Assembly: GCF_004101245.1 (NCBI RefSeq)
Contig: NZ_SCIN01000002.1
Coordinates: 868,001-932,000, forward strand
Direction: 5' to 3'
Source: Sphingomonas sp. UV9
Lineage (GTDB): Bacteria > Pseudomonadota > Alphaproteobacteria > Sphingomonadales > Sphingomonadaceae
DNA length: 64,000 nt
Of the stretch, positions 52,790 through 61,970 are shown piece after piece. Every line of letters starts with the position of its first letter. The first letter of the stretch is position 1. Under the pieces are notes generated by a model that did no database searches, was not told the origin of the DNA, and saw only the letters and a list, made by a program, of their open reading frames with translations. A program made the position numbers and the translations under genes.

Positions 52790-53022
52790 CGAATCGCTGT
52801 TGACGGGACGGCACCGCCAGCCTGCCTCCGCAGTCCTGTCGCGATCGTGCCCGAAAATTATTTCAGGGCCGCGTCATCCCAAGCTGCGGCTCGCGTCCGG
52901 CGGCGGCGTCGTTCGGCCATGATCGTATCCTGCGCGCCCTGTCCGGACCCTGCCGGACCGCTTCGAGCGGCCGACCTTTGGTGTCGAGGCCGGCACCCGC
53001 GCCTTCATGACAGGAGAGCCGC
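52790..53022. promoter_or_regulatory. Divergent promoter region of the glycan and membrane operons
   Basis: 233 bases between two divergent operons. A CAGGAGAG ribosome-binding site precedes the ATG at 53023. I could not identify a convincing promoter pair. Short inverted repeats are present (GTCCGGACC near 52945, CCGCTTCGAGCGG near 52957). Confidence 0.4.
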
Positions 53023-53943
53023 ATGACCGAGATGCCGCTGACGCTGGCCCGCGTGCAGTTCCCGCCGCTGACGCCGACGATTCCCCGCAAGAACTTCCTC
53101 GGTCGCTGGCTCGCACCGCTGCTGTCGGCCGCGATCCTGATCGCCGCGCTATGGCAGCTTCGGGGTCTCGACGTCGCCGGTATGCTGCATTTGGTACCGC
53201 GTTCGCCGTTGTTCTGGACGATCTTCGCGCTCGGCTATCTGGTCACGCCGTTCAGCGAATGGGTGATCTACCGGCGGCTGTGGCAATTGCCGCCAAGCGG
53301 AATCCTGGCGCTGCTGCGCAAGCGGATCAGCAACGAGATCGTGCTCGGGTATTCGGGTGAGCTGTATTTCTACGCCTGGGCGCGCAAGCATGCGAGCATG
53401 GTCGGTACGCCGTTCGGCGCGATCAAGGACGTCTCGATCCTGTCCGCGGTCGTCGCCAACGTCTGCACGCTGGTGCTGGCGGTGATCAGCTGGCAGGCGC
53501 TCGGCGCGTTGCATCTCGGCACCGATGCGAAGGTGATGACGGTGTCCGCCGCGAGTATGGCGATCCCCTCGCTCGTGACGCTCGTCCTGCGCAAGAAGCT
53601 GCTGACGCTGCCTCGTCCCGAACTGAACCGGATCGCGGTCATCCACCTCCTCCGGATCGTCGCGACCACGCTGTTCGCGGCGTTGCTGTGGGCCGCGGTG
53701 ATGCCCGCCGCGCCGATCGCCTGGTGGCTGGCGCTGGCCACCTTGCGCCTGCTCGTGTCGCGCCTGCCGTTGCTGCCCAACAAGGATATCGTGTTCGCCG
53801 GACTGGTCGCGTTCACCGTCGGGCGGACGTCCGAGGTGACCGCAGTGCTGACGATGATCGCGGGTCTCTGGCTGGTCACCCACCTGTTGCTCGGCGCTGC
53901 GCTGACGGCGGTCGAACTCGTCACCATGGAGCGTGCGAAGTGA
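53023..53943 (+). CDS. Polytopic membrane protein, flippase-like
   Basis: 306 residues with about seven membrane segments and PFSEWVIYRRLW and NEIVLGYSGELYFYAWARK between them. The overall pattern recalls the lysylphosphatidylglycerol-synthase membrane region (flippase-like UPF0104 group), but the match is loose. Good ribosome-binding site (AGGAGAG). It overlaps the next gene by four bases (GTGA). Transport of a lipid-linked molecule is a guess supported only by the neighbouring glycosyltransferase operon. Confidence 0.75.
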   Translation: MTEMPLTLARVQFPPLTPTIPRKNFLGRWLAPLLSAAILIAALWQLRGLDVAGMLHLVPRSPLFWTIFALGYLVTPFSEWVIYRRLWQLPPSGILALLRKRISNEIVLGYSGELYFYAWARKHASMVGTPFGAIKDVSILSAVVANVCTLVLAVISWQALGALHLGTDAKVMTVSAASMAIPSLVTLVLRKKLLTLPRPELNRIAVIHLLRIVATTLFAALLWAAVMPAAPIAWWLALATLRLLVSRLPLLPNKDIVFAGLVAFTVGRTSEVTAVLTMIAGLWLVTHLLLGAALTAVELVTMERAK

Positions 53944-54488
53944 TCCTGCCCGTCGTTCTGGCATCGGTCGTCCTGGCACTTGCTGCCGCGTCTCCCGCCG
54001 CGTCGCCCACGGTCATGCCGCCCTCGACCCCGGCGCTCGGCACGGCGGCGGCACGCTGCCGGCTGCACGAGCCCGGCCCCGCGCTGATCGTCGACGTCGA
54101 CGGCCTGAAGGACCGCGTCGGCATTCTGCGCGCCGAACTCTACCCTGCGCGTGACGGCGATTTTCTTGCCGACGACAATGTCCTGGTCGGGCAGGGCAAG
54201 ACCTTCCGCCGGGCTGTCCTTGCCGTACCCGCCACCGGACCGGTGTCGCTGTGCCTGCGTGTGCCTGAACCCGGTACCTATGCGCTGAGCGTGGTCCACG
54301 CGCGCGACGGTGGCCACGGTTTCAGCCTGCTTCACGACGGTATCGGCTTTGCGGGTAATCCGAAGCTCGGCCATTCCAAGCCGCATGCGGACCAGGCGAG
54401 CATCGTGGTGCACGCGGGGCTTACCACCACGCACGTCGTGATGAACTACCGCAACGGGCTGTTTTCGTTCGGGCCGCTCAAACGCTGA
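53940..54488 (+). CDS. DUF2141 domain secreted protein
   Basis: 182 residues from a GTG overlapping the previous stop. A signal peptide is visible (LPVVLASVVLALAAASPAAS). The DUF2141 core follows, with GILRAELYPARDGDFLADD, PEPGTYALSVVHARDGGHGF and DGIGFAGNPKLGHSKPHADQ. DUF2141 proteins are exported, of unknown function, and often neighbour membrane or glycan genes. Two cysteines (in CRLHEPG and LCLRVPE) could pair. Confidence 0.85.
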   Translation: MILPVVLASVVLALAAASPAASPTVMPPSTPALGTAAARCRLHEPGPALIVDVDGLKDRVGILRAELYPARDGDFLADDNVLVGQGKTFRRAVLAVPATGPVSLCLRVPEPGTYALSVVHARDGGHGFSLLHDGIGFAGNPKLGHSKPHADQASIVVHAGLTTTHVVMNYRNGLFSFGPLKR

Positions 54489-54566
54489 CGCTGGCGCTGC
54501 ACATTCGCACTGAGGACGATGGCCGGCTGCGGCGTCATCGCACCGAACGACGACGGGGATAGAGAC

Positions 54567-55583
54567 ATGGCGATGATGCGATATGCGGTGCTGGCGGCGG
54601 CGATTGCGATGCTGGCCGGCGCTACGGCGACGACGGCGCAGGCCCGCGAGGTCACGTTGATGACCTACAATGTGCACGGCCTGCCATGGCCGATCACCGA
54701 CGATCGCTCGGTCGATCTCCGCGCGATCGGCACGCGGTTGCGGGCGATGCGCGATGCCGGCGATCAACCCGGTATCGTCGTCCTGCAGGAGGCCTTCGTC
54801 GATAACGCCAAGGCGATCGGCCGTACCGCAGGCTATCGGTACGCCGCATTCGGCCCGGCCGAGACTGCGGCGGCGATCGTTCCCCGCAACGACGACGATT
54901 TCGTCTCGGATGGCAGCCGGCTGGTCGGCGAACGGCTCGGCAAGCATGTCGACAGTGGTCTGGCGATCTTCTCCGACTACCCGATCCTGGCCGTGCGGCG
55001 CATGGCGTATCCGGTCTGCGCGGGGTATGATTGCCTCGCCAACAAGGGCGCCGTGGCGGCATTGATCGCGGTACCGGGCATTGCGACGCCGATCGCCGTG
55101 GTCGACACGCACCTCAATTCGAACACGGCCTCGGGCGCGCCCTCGCCCCGCGCGATCTATGCGTATCGGCGGCAGCTCGATCTGCTGGCGGATTTCATCG
55201 GTTCGCTCGGCGCGGGCGATCGGCCGATCCTGGTGGCAGGCGACTTCAATGTCGGTCGCGACCTTGCGCGGCGCACGCATTTCGACCTGCGCATGCTGGG
55301 CGGCGAGGCCTCGCTCCAGACGGCAGTGGCGTCCTGCCGCATCGCTCCGCGCTGTTCGGTCGCGGAGCCGTCGGGAATGGCGCTGTCGATCGGGCGTGGC
55401 AAGGACTGGATGATGTACCGTCCGTCGCCGACGGTACGGATCCGTCCGGTCGCGCTCGCAGCGCCGTTCGGTCAGGCGGCGAACGGAACGATGCTGTCGG
55501 ATCATGTCGGTGTGTCGGTCCGATATCGCATCGATACGCGCGCCGCACCCGCCGCATTGATCACCACGATCGCGAGCCGGTAA
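54567..55583 (+). CDS. Secreted endonuclease/exonuclease/phosphatase-family protein
   Basis: 338 residues from the ATG at 54567 (GGGGATAGAG upstream). Signal peptide RYAVLAAAIAMLAGATATTA. EEP motifs are complete: TLMTYNVHGLPWP, VVLQEAFVD, VVDTHLNSN, LVAGDFNVG and MLSDHVGVSVRY. The secreted form and the YNVHGLP start are reminiscent of bacterial sphingomyelinase-like phosphodiesterases; sphingolipids are membrane lipids of sphingomonads, so a lipid substrate is an attractive but unproven idea. Confidence 0.87.
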   Translation: MAMMRYAVLAAAIAMLAGATATTAQAREVTLMTYNVHGLPWPITDDRSVDLRAIGTRLRAMRDAGDQPGIVVLQEAFVDNAKAIGRTAGYRYAAFGPAETAAAIVPRNDDDFVSDGSRLVGERLGKHVDSGLAIFSDYPILAVRRMAYPVCAGYDCLANKGAVAALIAVPGIATPIAVVDTHLNSNTASGAPSPRAIYAYRRQLDLLADFIGSLGAGDRPILVAGDFNVGRDLARRTHFDLRMLGGEASLQTAVASCRIAPRCSVAEPSGMALSIGRGKDWMMYRPSPTVRIRPVALAAPFGQAANGTMLSDHVGVSVRYRIDTRAAPAALITTIASR

Positions 55584-55699
55584 CGCGGGCAGGGGCGGCT
55601 TCGGTCTCGGCACAACGATTGCGGTCGCCGGGCGGAACGTCGGGGCCGCTGCTGCGCTGTGCCTCATGCGGGCCACTTCCCGCTGCGAGGACGATCCAC

Positions 55700-55945
55700 A
55701 TGGCCGACACGAGGACTGCGATACTCTACCGGATGATCCTGTTCGATCATGTCTGCCCGTTCGGAGTGCGCGCGAAGGCGATGCTGGAGGATCGCGGCTT
55801 CGCGATTGAGGACCGGATCCTGCGGTCGCGCGAAGAGGTGGACGCCTTCAAGGCGGAGCACGGCGTGGCGACGACCCCGCAGGTTTTCATCGACGACGAA
55901 CGGATCGGCGGCAGCGACGATCTCGAACGGTATTTCGCATCATGA
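55700..55945 (+). CDS. CPFG monothiol-like glutaredoxin
   Basis: 81 residues from the ATG at 55700 (GCGAGGA upstream). Thioredoxin fold of the glutaredoxin type: FDHVCPFGVRAKAMLEDRG with a single active-site cysteine (Cys19; CPFG instead of CPYC), the cis-Pro in VATTPQVFIDDE, and GGSDDLERYF. It may act by a monothiol mechanism or bind an iron-sulfur cluster; not determinable here. Overlaps the TspO gene by four bases. Confidence 0.9.
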   Translation: MADTRTAILYRMILFDHVCPFGVRAKAMLEDRGFAIEDRILRSREEVDAFKAEHGVATTPQVFIDDERIGGSDDLERYFAS

Positions 55946-56481
55946 GCGACGCAAAGACGACAAACTCCGGTGCGGGACTGTCGCGTCCGGCGGCGTTCGC
56001 GATCGTCGCCACGGTGCTTGGCGCGAGCGCGGTGCTCGGCCGTCGCAATGCGCCCGATCCGTCGCATCCCGGCATCCGCCGTTGGTACAAGCGGCTCGAC
56101 AAGCCCTCCTATACGCCACCGGACGCGGCGTTCGGCGCAGTTTGGCCCGTGCTCGAGACAGGGCTCGCGGTCGGCGGCTACAGGCTGCTCCGCCAGCCAG
56201 CCGGCGCACCGCGCAACACGGCCGTCGGCCTGTGGTTGCTCAACAGCGCGATGATCGGCGGCTGGACGGAAATCTTCTTTCGCAAGAAGGCGCTCGGGTC
56301 GAGCACGGTGGCGTCGGGCGCGATGATCGTGACCGGCGCCGCGTACGTCTTGGCTGCCGACCGGGTGGACCGGCCCGCCGCTGCGACGGCGGTACCGTTC
56401 GTCGCGTGGTTGGGTTTCGCCACGCTCCTCGCAGAGCGGATATGGCAGCGGAACCGGGACGTGAAAGACGTCGTCACATGA
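55942..56481 (+). CDS. TspO/MBR family membrane protein
   Basis: 179 residues. The TspO signature WYKRLDKPSYTPPDAAFGAVWPVLE follows the first membrane helix, and four more helices follow. TspO binds porphyrins and cholesterol-like molecules and in alphaproteobacteria tunes stress and pigment responses. It has a longer C-terminus than Rhodobacter TspO. Coupled by 4-base overlaps to a glutaredoxin gene before it and a DUF393 gene after it. Confidence 0.9.
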   Translation: MSDAKTTNSGAGLSRPAAFAIVATVLGASAVLGRRNAPDPSHPGIRRWYKRLDKPSYTPPDAAFGAVWPVLETGLAVGGYRLLRQPAGAPRNTAVGLWLLNSAMIGGWTEIFFRKKALGSSTVASGAMIVTGAAYVLAADRVDRPAAATAVPFVAWLGFATLLAERIWQRNRDVKDVVT

Positions 56482-56840
56482 CGCGTCTCACCGTCTGGCA
56501 TGATGGTGGCTGCCCGTTATGCCGACGGGAGATCGCGGTCATGCGCAGGCTGGACCGTCGTGGTGCGATCGAGTTCGTCGACGTCAGCGATGGCGCAAGC
56601 GCTTGCCCGATCGACCGCGATGCGTTGCTTGTGCGTTTCCATGCGCGCGAAGACGGCCGGATGTTGTCAGGAGCAGCGGCATTCGCGGCAATGTGGCGCG
56701 CTATTCCGCTGCTTCGACCGCTGGGCCTCGCTGCCCGCAACCCTTTGATACTAGCGGGGCTCGAACGCACCTACCGTCTGTTCCTGCGCGTTCGTCCCCG
56801 CCTTCAATTCCTTGCACGCAAGCTGGAACGCGCGCCCTAG
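56478..56840 (+). CDS. DUF393 (DCC-type) thiol-disulfide oxidoreductase
   Basis: 120 residues from the ATG overlapping the TspO stop (ATGA). The DCC motif DGGCPLC (residues 9-15) has both redox cysteines; FVDVSDGASACP and DGRMLSGAAAFAAMWRAIP are typical of the family. Expected to be a small redox protein, partner unknown. Last gene of the redox operon; converges on glpD with 28 bases between. Confidence 0.9.
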   Translation: MTRLTVWHDGGCPLCRREIAVMRRLDRRGAIEFVDVSDGASACPIDRDALLVRFHAREDGRMLSGAAAFAAMWRAIPLLRPLGLAARNPLILAGLERTYRLFLRVRPRLQFLARKLERAP

Positions 56841-56868
56841 GGATGCCTGGGGCAAGATATGAGCGCAC

Positions 56869-58365
56869 TCATTGCGCCGGTACGTGGCCTTTGCGTGTGG
56901 CCAGATACGATTCCACCGCAGCCTGCAGCGGAGCGCCGCCGTGCAAACCGAGTTTGGTCCGCCGCCAAAGGATGTCCTCGGCGGTCTGCGCCCATTCCTG
57001 GTCGATGAGATAATCGATCTCGCGGGTCGAAAGCCCATGGCCGATGTCGTCGAGACTGATGGCGTCGCTAAGGACCCGCTCGATCCTCGTACCATAAGCG
57101 TGCGCCATGCGCGCGGCGGTGACGGCGTCGAGGAACGGCCACCGCGAGCGGACGCTCTGCAAAAACGCAGCGAAGTCGCCATTCGGGAGGTCGCCGCCCG
57201 GCAGGGATACGCCAGCAGTCCAGGGTTTAGCCATGTCGGGCAGGAACGGCGCAAGGTCTTCGAGCGCATGTTCCGACAGACGGCGATAGGTCGTGATCTT
57301 GCCGCCGAACGCCGACAGGATCTGCGGCGCTTCGCCGGTGCCGAGCCGGAGGACGTAGTCGCGGGTGACTTCGGACGCGTTCTCGTTGCCGTCGTCGAAC
57401 AGCGGGCGCACGCCCGAATAGCTGCCGACGACGTCGCCCGCACCGATCTGGCGCGAGAAGTAGCGGTTGACGCTGTCGCACAGATATTCGGTTTCGTCGG
57501 GATCGATTGTCGGGTGCGACGGATCGCCTTCATAGGGTTTGTCGGTGGTGCCGATCAGCGTGAAGTCGTCCTCATAGGGGATGGCGAAGATGATCCGCTT
57601 GTCGGGGTTCTGCAGGATATAGGCGTGCTCGCCCTCGAACAGCTTTTTCACGATGATGTGGCTGCCCTTGACAAGGCGCGGCGGCCGCTCGGCATGTGCC
57701 TGGGGCATCTCGGCGAGCACCTTGCTCACCCATGGCCCCGACGTGTTGGCGATAGCGCGGGCGGTTACCGTGCTGCCGTCGCCGAGGCTCGCGACCCAGT
57801 GGACGCTCTCCCGGCGTGCGCCCTCGAAGCTCGTATGGGTGCGGATCTGCGCACCGCGTTCGGCGGCATCGAGCGCGTTCAGGACCACCAGCCGCGCGTC
57901 GTCGACCCATCCGTCCGAATAGACGAAGCCGTGGCGGATGGGTTTCAGACCGGCACCCCAGTTGGTTTTGTCGAGGCGCACGCCCTTCGACTTCGGCAGG
58001 CGGGTGCGGCCGCCGATATGATCGTAGAGGAACAGCCCGAGACGGATCAACCAGGCCGGGCGCATGCCAGCGGCGAGCGGCATGACGAAGCGCATCGGGC
58101 TGATCAGATGCGGCGCGACGTCGATCAGCTTCTCGCGTTCGGCCAGTGCCTCCCGGACCAGTCGGAACTCGTAATATTCGAGATAGCGCAAGCCGCCATG
58201 GATCAGCTTGGTACTCGACGACGAGGTATGCGAGGCAAGGTCGTCGCGCTCGACCAGCATCACGCGCAGGCCACGCCCGGCAGCATCGCGGGCGATGCCG
58301 GTGCCGTTCACGCCGCCGCCGATCACCAGCAGGTCGACGTCGATGTCGGGTTTCGTGGTGCTCAT
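56869..58365 (-). CDS. glpD: Glycerol-3-phosphate dehydrogenase (aerobic)
   Basis: 498 residues. GlpD oxidises glycerol-3-phosphate to dihydroxyacetone phosphate and feeds electrons to quinones. FAD motif [20 protein letters not shown] near the start, [19 protein letters not shown] and the C-terminal domain with [13 protein letters not shown] are complete. The ATG overlaps the glpK stop by four bases. Third gene of glpF-glpK-glpD. Confidence 0.97.
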   Translation of the reverse strand: MSTTKPDIDVDLLVIGGGVNGTGIARDAAGRGLRVMLVERDDLASHTSSSSTKLIHGGLRYLEYYEFRLVREALAEREKLIDVAPHLISPMRFVMPLAAGMRPAWLIRLGLFLYDHIGGRTRLPKSKGVRLDKTNWGAGLKPIRHGFVYSDGWVDDARLVVLNALDAAERGAQIRTHTSFEGARRESVHWVASLGDGSTVTARAIANTSGPWVSKVLAEMPQAHAERPPRLVKGSHIIVKKLFEGEHAYILQNPDKRIIFAIPYEDDFTLIGTTDKPYEGDPSHPTIDPDETEYLCDSVNRYFSRQIGAGDVVGSYSGVRPLFDDGNENASEVTRDYVLRLGTGEAPQILSAFGGKITTYRRLSEHALEDLAPFLPDMAKPWTAGVSLPGGDLPNGDFAAFLQSVRSRWPFLDAVTAARMAHAYGTRIERVLSDAISLDDIGHGLSTREIDYLIDQEWAQTAEDILWRRTKLGLHGGAPLQAAVESYLATRKGHVPAQ

Positions 58366-59849
58366 GCTTTCGTCCTCGAGCTGGTTCGATCGACGGCTTC
58401 CTGCCAGCCGGCCATCAGCGTCGTTCGCTCGGCGCTCCTCATCCTCGGGTCGAAGATCCGATCCTCCTTCCAGGTGGCGATGATGTCGTCGGGGCCGTTC
58501 CAGATCCCTACCGCCATGCCCGCGAGGAAGGCCGCACCGGCCGCGGTCGTCTCGATGTTCGCGGGTCGGACGACGTCGGTATCGAGCATGTCCGCGAGGA
58601 ACTGGCAGAACCAGTCGTTCGCTGCCATGCCGCCGTCGACACGGATCTGGCGGGCATCGCGCGCACCATCCGCGACCATCGCGTTCATCAAATCGGCCGT
58701 CTGATAGGCGACCGATTCGAGCGCGGCGCGGGCGATGTGTGACCCGGTGGCGGCAAAGGTGAGGCCGGTGATGCTCGCGCGCGCGTCGGGGTCCCAGTGC
58801 GGCGCGCCGAGACCGACGAACGCCGGCACCATGTAGACGCCGTCATTGCCGTCGAGCTTGGTCGCCATGTCGTTCGTGTCGGAAGCCTGATTGATCAGGC
58901 CGAGCCCGTCGCGCAGCCACTTCACCGCCGCGCCTGCGACGAAGATCGAACCTTCGAGCGCATAGGTGATCTCGCCGTCGAGCTGATAGGCGATCGTGGT
59001 CAGCATGCCGTTCTTGCTGGTCACGGCCTCCTTGCCGGTGTTCAGCAGCACGAAGCAGCCGGTACCGTAGGTCGACTTTGCATCACCGCGCTGAAAACAG
59101 GCCTGACCGACCACCGCCGCCTGCTGGTCGCCCGCCATCCCGCCGATGGGGATCGCCCTGCCGAGCAGGTCTTGCGTCGTCTCGCCGAAGATCGTGCTGT
59201 TGTTCTTGACGTCGGGCAACAGGCTTTCCGGGATGTCCAGCATCCGCAGCATGTCGGGGTCCCACGCGCCCTTGTGGATGTCGAACAGCAACGTGCGCGA
59301 GGCGTTGGACGCGTCGGTCGCGTGAACCTTGCCGCCGGTCAGCCGCCAGAGCAGGAAGCTGTCGATTGTGCCGAAGGCGAGTTCGCCCCTGTCGGCGCGG
59401 GCGCGGACGCCGTCGACATTGTCGAGGATCCACTTGAGCTTGGTGCCGGAGAAATAGGGGTCCAGGATCAGCCCGGTCCGCTCGCGTACCAGCGGTTCAT
59501 TGCCGTCCGCCTTGAGGTGCGCGCAGAGCTTGGCGGTACGGCGATCCTGCCACACGATCGCGTTGTGGACGGGCTTGCCGGTCTTGCGGTCCCATACCAC
59601 CACCGTCTCGCGCTGGTTGGTTATGCCGATCGCGGCAACCTTGCCGCCGTCCGCCTCAGCCGCCTCTTTCAAGGTTGCGACCGTGTCGCGCCAGATGTCC
59701 TCGGGGTCATGCTCGACCCAGCCTGATTGCGGATAATGCTGGGCAAATTCCCGGCGGACCGTCTGGCGGGGGACGCCGTCGGTACCGAACGTCATGCTGC
59801 GGGTCGAAGTCGTGCCCTGGTCGATCGCCAGGATGATGGTGTCGGTCAC
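58362..59849 (-). CDS. glpK: Glycerol kinase
   Basis: 495 residues from a GTG, with GAGGAG nine bases upstream. GlpK phosphorylates glycerol with [17 protein letters not shown] at the N-terminus, [24 protein letters not shown] and [19 protein letters not shown] are all conserved. Coupled to glpD by ATGA and 16 bases after glpF. No glpR repressor gene in the window. Confidence 0.97.
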   Translation of the reverse strand: MTDTIILAIDQGTTSTRSMTFGTDGVPRQTVRREFAQHYPQSGWVEHDPEDIWRDTVATLKEAAEADGGKVAAIGITNQRETVVVWDRKTGKPVHNAIVWQDRRTAKLCAHLKADGNEPLVRERTGLILDPYFSGTKLKWILDNVDGVRARADRGELAFGTIDSFLLWRLTGGKVHATDASNASRTLLFDIHKGAWDPDMLRMLDIPESLLPDVKNNSTIFGETTQDLLGRAIPIGGMAGDQQAAVVGQACFQRGDAKSTYGTGCFVLLNTGKEAVTSKNGMLTTIAYQLDGEITYALEGSIFVAGAAVKWLRDGLGLINQASDTNDMATKLDGNDGVYMVPAFVGLGAPHWDPDARASITGLTFAATGSHIARAALESVAYQTADLMNAMVADGARDARQIRVDGGMAANDWFCQFLADMLDTDVVRPANIETTAAGAAFLAGMAVGIWNGPDDIIATWKEDRIFDPRMRSAERTTLMAGWQEAVDRTSSRTKA

Positions 59850-59865
59850 GCCTTACACTCCTCGG

Positions 59866-60675
59866 TCATTGCGGGCCGGCGACAGGCTTGTCGCGCGGCA
59901 GGAAGGGACGGACCAGCAGATGCTGCGCACCGCCGCCGATCACTGCGCCGATCAGCGGGCCAGCGATCGGCGCCCACCAGTAATTGCCGACACCGGGAAA
60001 GGCGGATGCGTCCCAGCCCATCAGCCAGGCGAAGGTACGGGGGCCAAGATCGCGTGCGGGATTGATCGCCCACCCTTCCAGATAACCCATCGACGCACCG
60101 ATCACGGCGACGAGCAGGCCGATCACGATCGCCCCGAAATTCGCTTGCGGGGCCATGGTATTGAACTCGTCGGTGATCGCGAAGATCCCGAAGATCAGGA
60201 TCGCGGTCAGAATGATCTCGTCGACGAACCCCTTCATCGTCGTCACCGCGAGGCCGGGCGCGGTGAAGAACACGCCTGCGCCACCGCCGCCCGCGCGCGT
60301 GAGGTTCTGGGTCGCGTTGAAGTGGTCGATGACGTTGTAATACAGAGCATAGACGATCGCGGCGCCGACGAACGCGCCGACCAGCTGTGCGCACCAATAT
60401 GGCAGCACCTTCTTCCACGGAAACCCGCGATAGAGCGCCAGCGCCAGCGTGACGCCAGGATTTGCGTGCGTGCCCGATACCGCGCCGGTGACGTAGATCG
60501 AGATCGACACCGCCATGCCCCAGGTCATGCAGACCCCCCAATAGGCCGTCTTGTACGGGCTCGGATCGTACAGCGTGTACATCGCGGCGACCGACAGGCC
60601 GAAGGTCATCACGATACAGATCGCGATCGCCTCGGAGATCAGTTCGCCGAGAAAGGCTTTTGCGTGCGGGCTCAT
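59866..60675 (-). CDS. glpF: Glycerol facilitator (MIP family) with NPG first motif
   Basis: 269 residues with six membrane helices. The second pore motif is canonical for glyceroporins (INPARDLGPR, Asn205-Asp209). The first reads HANPGVTLAL (Asn72-Gly74), NPG instead of NPA. An insertion near residues 124-138 (LTRAGGGGAGVFFTA) lengthens one loop. GlpF lets glycerol cross the inner membrane. First gene of the glp operon; its promoter should lie in 60676-60850. Confidence 0.92.
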   Translation of the reverse strand: MSPHAKAFLGELISEAIAICIVMTFGLSVAAMYTLYDPSPYKTAYWGVCMTWGMAVSISIYVTGAVSGTHANPGVTLALALYRGFPWKKVLPYWCAQLVGAFVGAAIVYALYYNVIDHFNATQNLTRAGGGGAGVFFTAPGLAVTTMKGFVDEIILTAILIFGIFAITDEFNTMAPQANFGAIVIGLLVAVIGASMGYLEGWAINPARDLGPRTFAWLMGWDASAFPGVGNYWWAPIAGPLIGAVIGGGAQHLLVRPFLPRDKPVAGPQ

Positions 60676-60850
60676 CTGCCCGTTCTACCACTCGGTACGG
60701 TTTGGTCGAGTACCGCAAACGCCCCCGCCGCCGTCCAACCGGGACCGCCTCGCGTTACGGTTTGATGCCGCTGGAGCGTGCCTTCGGAATCGGTCTGAGC
60801 GAATTGCGGACTCTCGGACCACCAAGACCCGCGCGCGAAGGCCAACTCGC

Positions 60851-61438
60851 TTACCCGAGCGGTTGCGCTTGGAAGGGCGGGGGCGGGAGCAATTTTCTTG
60901 ATCGCCACTCGGCGGCGGTAGTTTCCCAGATACCGGCGGGCATGCGTCCGCTTACGAAGTTCCGAGGTCCGACCTGTACCAGCCGCATCCCTTCCCGCTC
61001 CGACAGGCGGCGGGAGGGCATGTTCGCCATCGCCTTGGGTACACGCATGACGGGGAAGCCGAGCACGTCGAACCAATAGTCCGTGGCCAGCGTGCATGCC
61101 TCTGTCATCAGGCCCTGCCCATGCCAGTCCAACCCAAGCCAGAAGCCCCGATTGTCGTCAGGCCTGTCAGCGACGCTGATCGCGCCGATCAAAGGGCGCC
61201 GCTTCCCATTGAGCCGGATAGACCACGCCCATTCTATTCCCTGGGCCACCGAGGGAAAGGTCACCTCCTGCAACAGCCTGCGAGCGCCATCGGCAGGGTA
61301 AGGCCATTCCAGGCCATGCGAGAGGTATCGGACTATCTCCCAGTGCGGGAACAGCCGCTGTATCGCGTGGCTATCGGCTAGCACCATGGGTTCGAGGACG
61401 ATCCTTTCCCCCTGCAATCTCGGCACATCGTTTCGCAT
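60851..61438 (-). CDS. GNAT acetyltransferase, RimJ/RimL type
   Basis: 195 residues. N-terminus PRLQGERIVLEPMVLADSHA is the usual start of RimJ-like acetyltransferases. The acetyl-CoA loop is GFWLGLDWHGQGLMTEAC and the C-terminal half has RVPKAMANMPSRRLSEREGM. Substrate unknown: a protein N-terminus or a small amine. Stands alone upstream of glpF on the same strand. Confidence 0.87.
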   Translation of the reverse strand: MRNDVPRLQGERIVLEPMVLADSHAIQRLFPHWEIVRYLSHGLEWPYPADGARRLLQEVTFPSVAQGIEWAWSIRLNGKRRPLIGAISVADRPDDNRGFWLGLDWHGQGLMTEACTLATDYWFDVLGFPVMRVPKAMANMPSRRLSEREGMRLVQVGPRNFVSGRMPAGIWETTAAEWRSRKLLPPPPFQAQPLG

Positions 61439-61670
61439 CAGTAACGGTAGCAGGGCTGCTCACGCGGTAATTGTACGGAAGCGCCAAGGTCCCGCCCCGC
61501 GACCTATGATTGATAGATTTATGCGAAGGACGGCCTCCGACGACGACGGACGCGGCTTACCCCAACGGCGATCGGGGAGGGCAGCTTGGGAAGAGATGGT
61601 GCCGGTTGCAGGGATCGATTTAGCATGGTCAAGTTCCCGGAATACTTATGAATTGTGAGTTTTGATTTTC

Positions 61671-61711
61671 GGGGATGCCCCCAGGAATGCCCCCTCGTTT
61701 GGGGGCTCAAT
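61671..61711. other. GGGGGCAT direct repeats and stem at island boundary
   Basis: On the minus strand GGGGGCATTCC and GGGGGCATCCC occur in tandem, preceded by GCCCCC-AAACGA-GGGGGC. This sits just beyond the AlpA-like stop, where chromosomal genes meet element genes. It may be an attachment or integrase arm site, or a terminator of the element operon (inference). Confidence 0.4.
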
Positions 61712-61970
61712 CAGAGGTACGGGGTGACCGGTGCTCGCTTGCCCACGCCGCGAAATCGCTTTCCCACCATCCCACGCAGCGCTTCGTGAGCGCGATGGGT
61801 TTGGGCATTTCGCCTTCGCGTACCCGGCGGCGGATCGTCGATTCGCTGAGGCCGGTTGACGCGATCATATCGTCGAGCCGGAGGAAGCGGCCGCGCGCGC
61901 TGGGGACGCCGAGCTGCTTGCTCTGCGCGAGCGTGCGACGCTCCCGCTGCGCGGTAGATCCTGGCATCAC
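61707..61970 (-). CDS. AlpA-like excisionase/regulator
   Basis: 87 residues from a GTG that overlaps the J-domain gene stop (GTGA); an ATG directly after is also possible. RFLRLDDMIASTGLSESTIRRRVREGEMPKP, shown by LDDMIASTGLSESTIRRRV, and CVGWWESDFAAWASE are the AlpA/MerR-like winged HTH. AlpA proteins control integrases of P4-like elements. No integrase lies in the window. The gene marks the edge of an integrated element. Confidence 0.88.
   Translation of the reverse strand: MMPGSTAQRERRTLAQSKQLGVPSARGRFLRLDDMIASTGLSESTIRRRVREGEMPKPIALTKRCVGWWESDFAAWASEHRSPRTSD

Noticed and set aside
53370..55676. 768-codon open frame antisense to the membrane, DUF2141 and EEP genes
   Set aside because: Arg/Ala/Asp-rich shadow spanning three well-supported genes on the other strand.
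56872..58704. 610-codon open frame antisense to glpD
   Set aside because: Shadow of glpD; the opposite strand encodes a full-length, motif-complete enzyme.
61519..61710. Short minus-strand frame near the island boundary
   Set aside because: 63 codons with no domain, covering the GGGGGCAT repeats; not supported as a gene.
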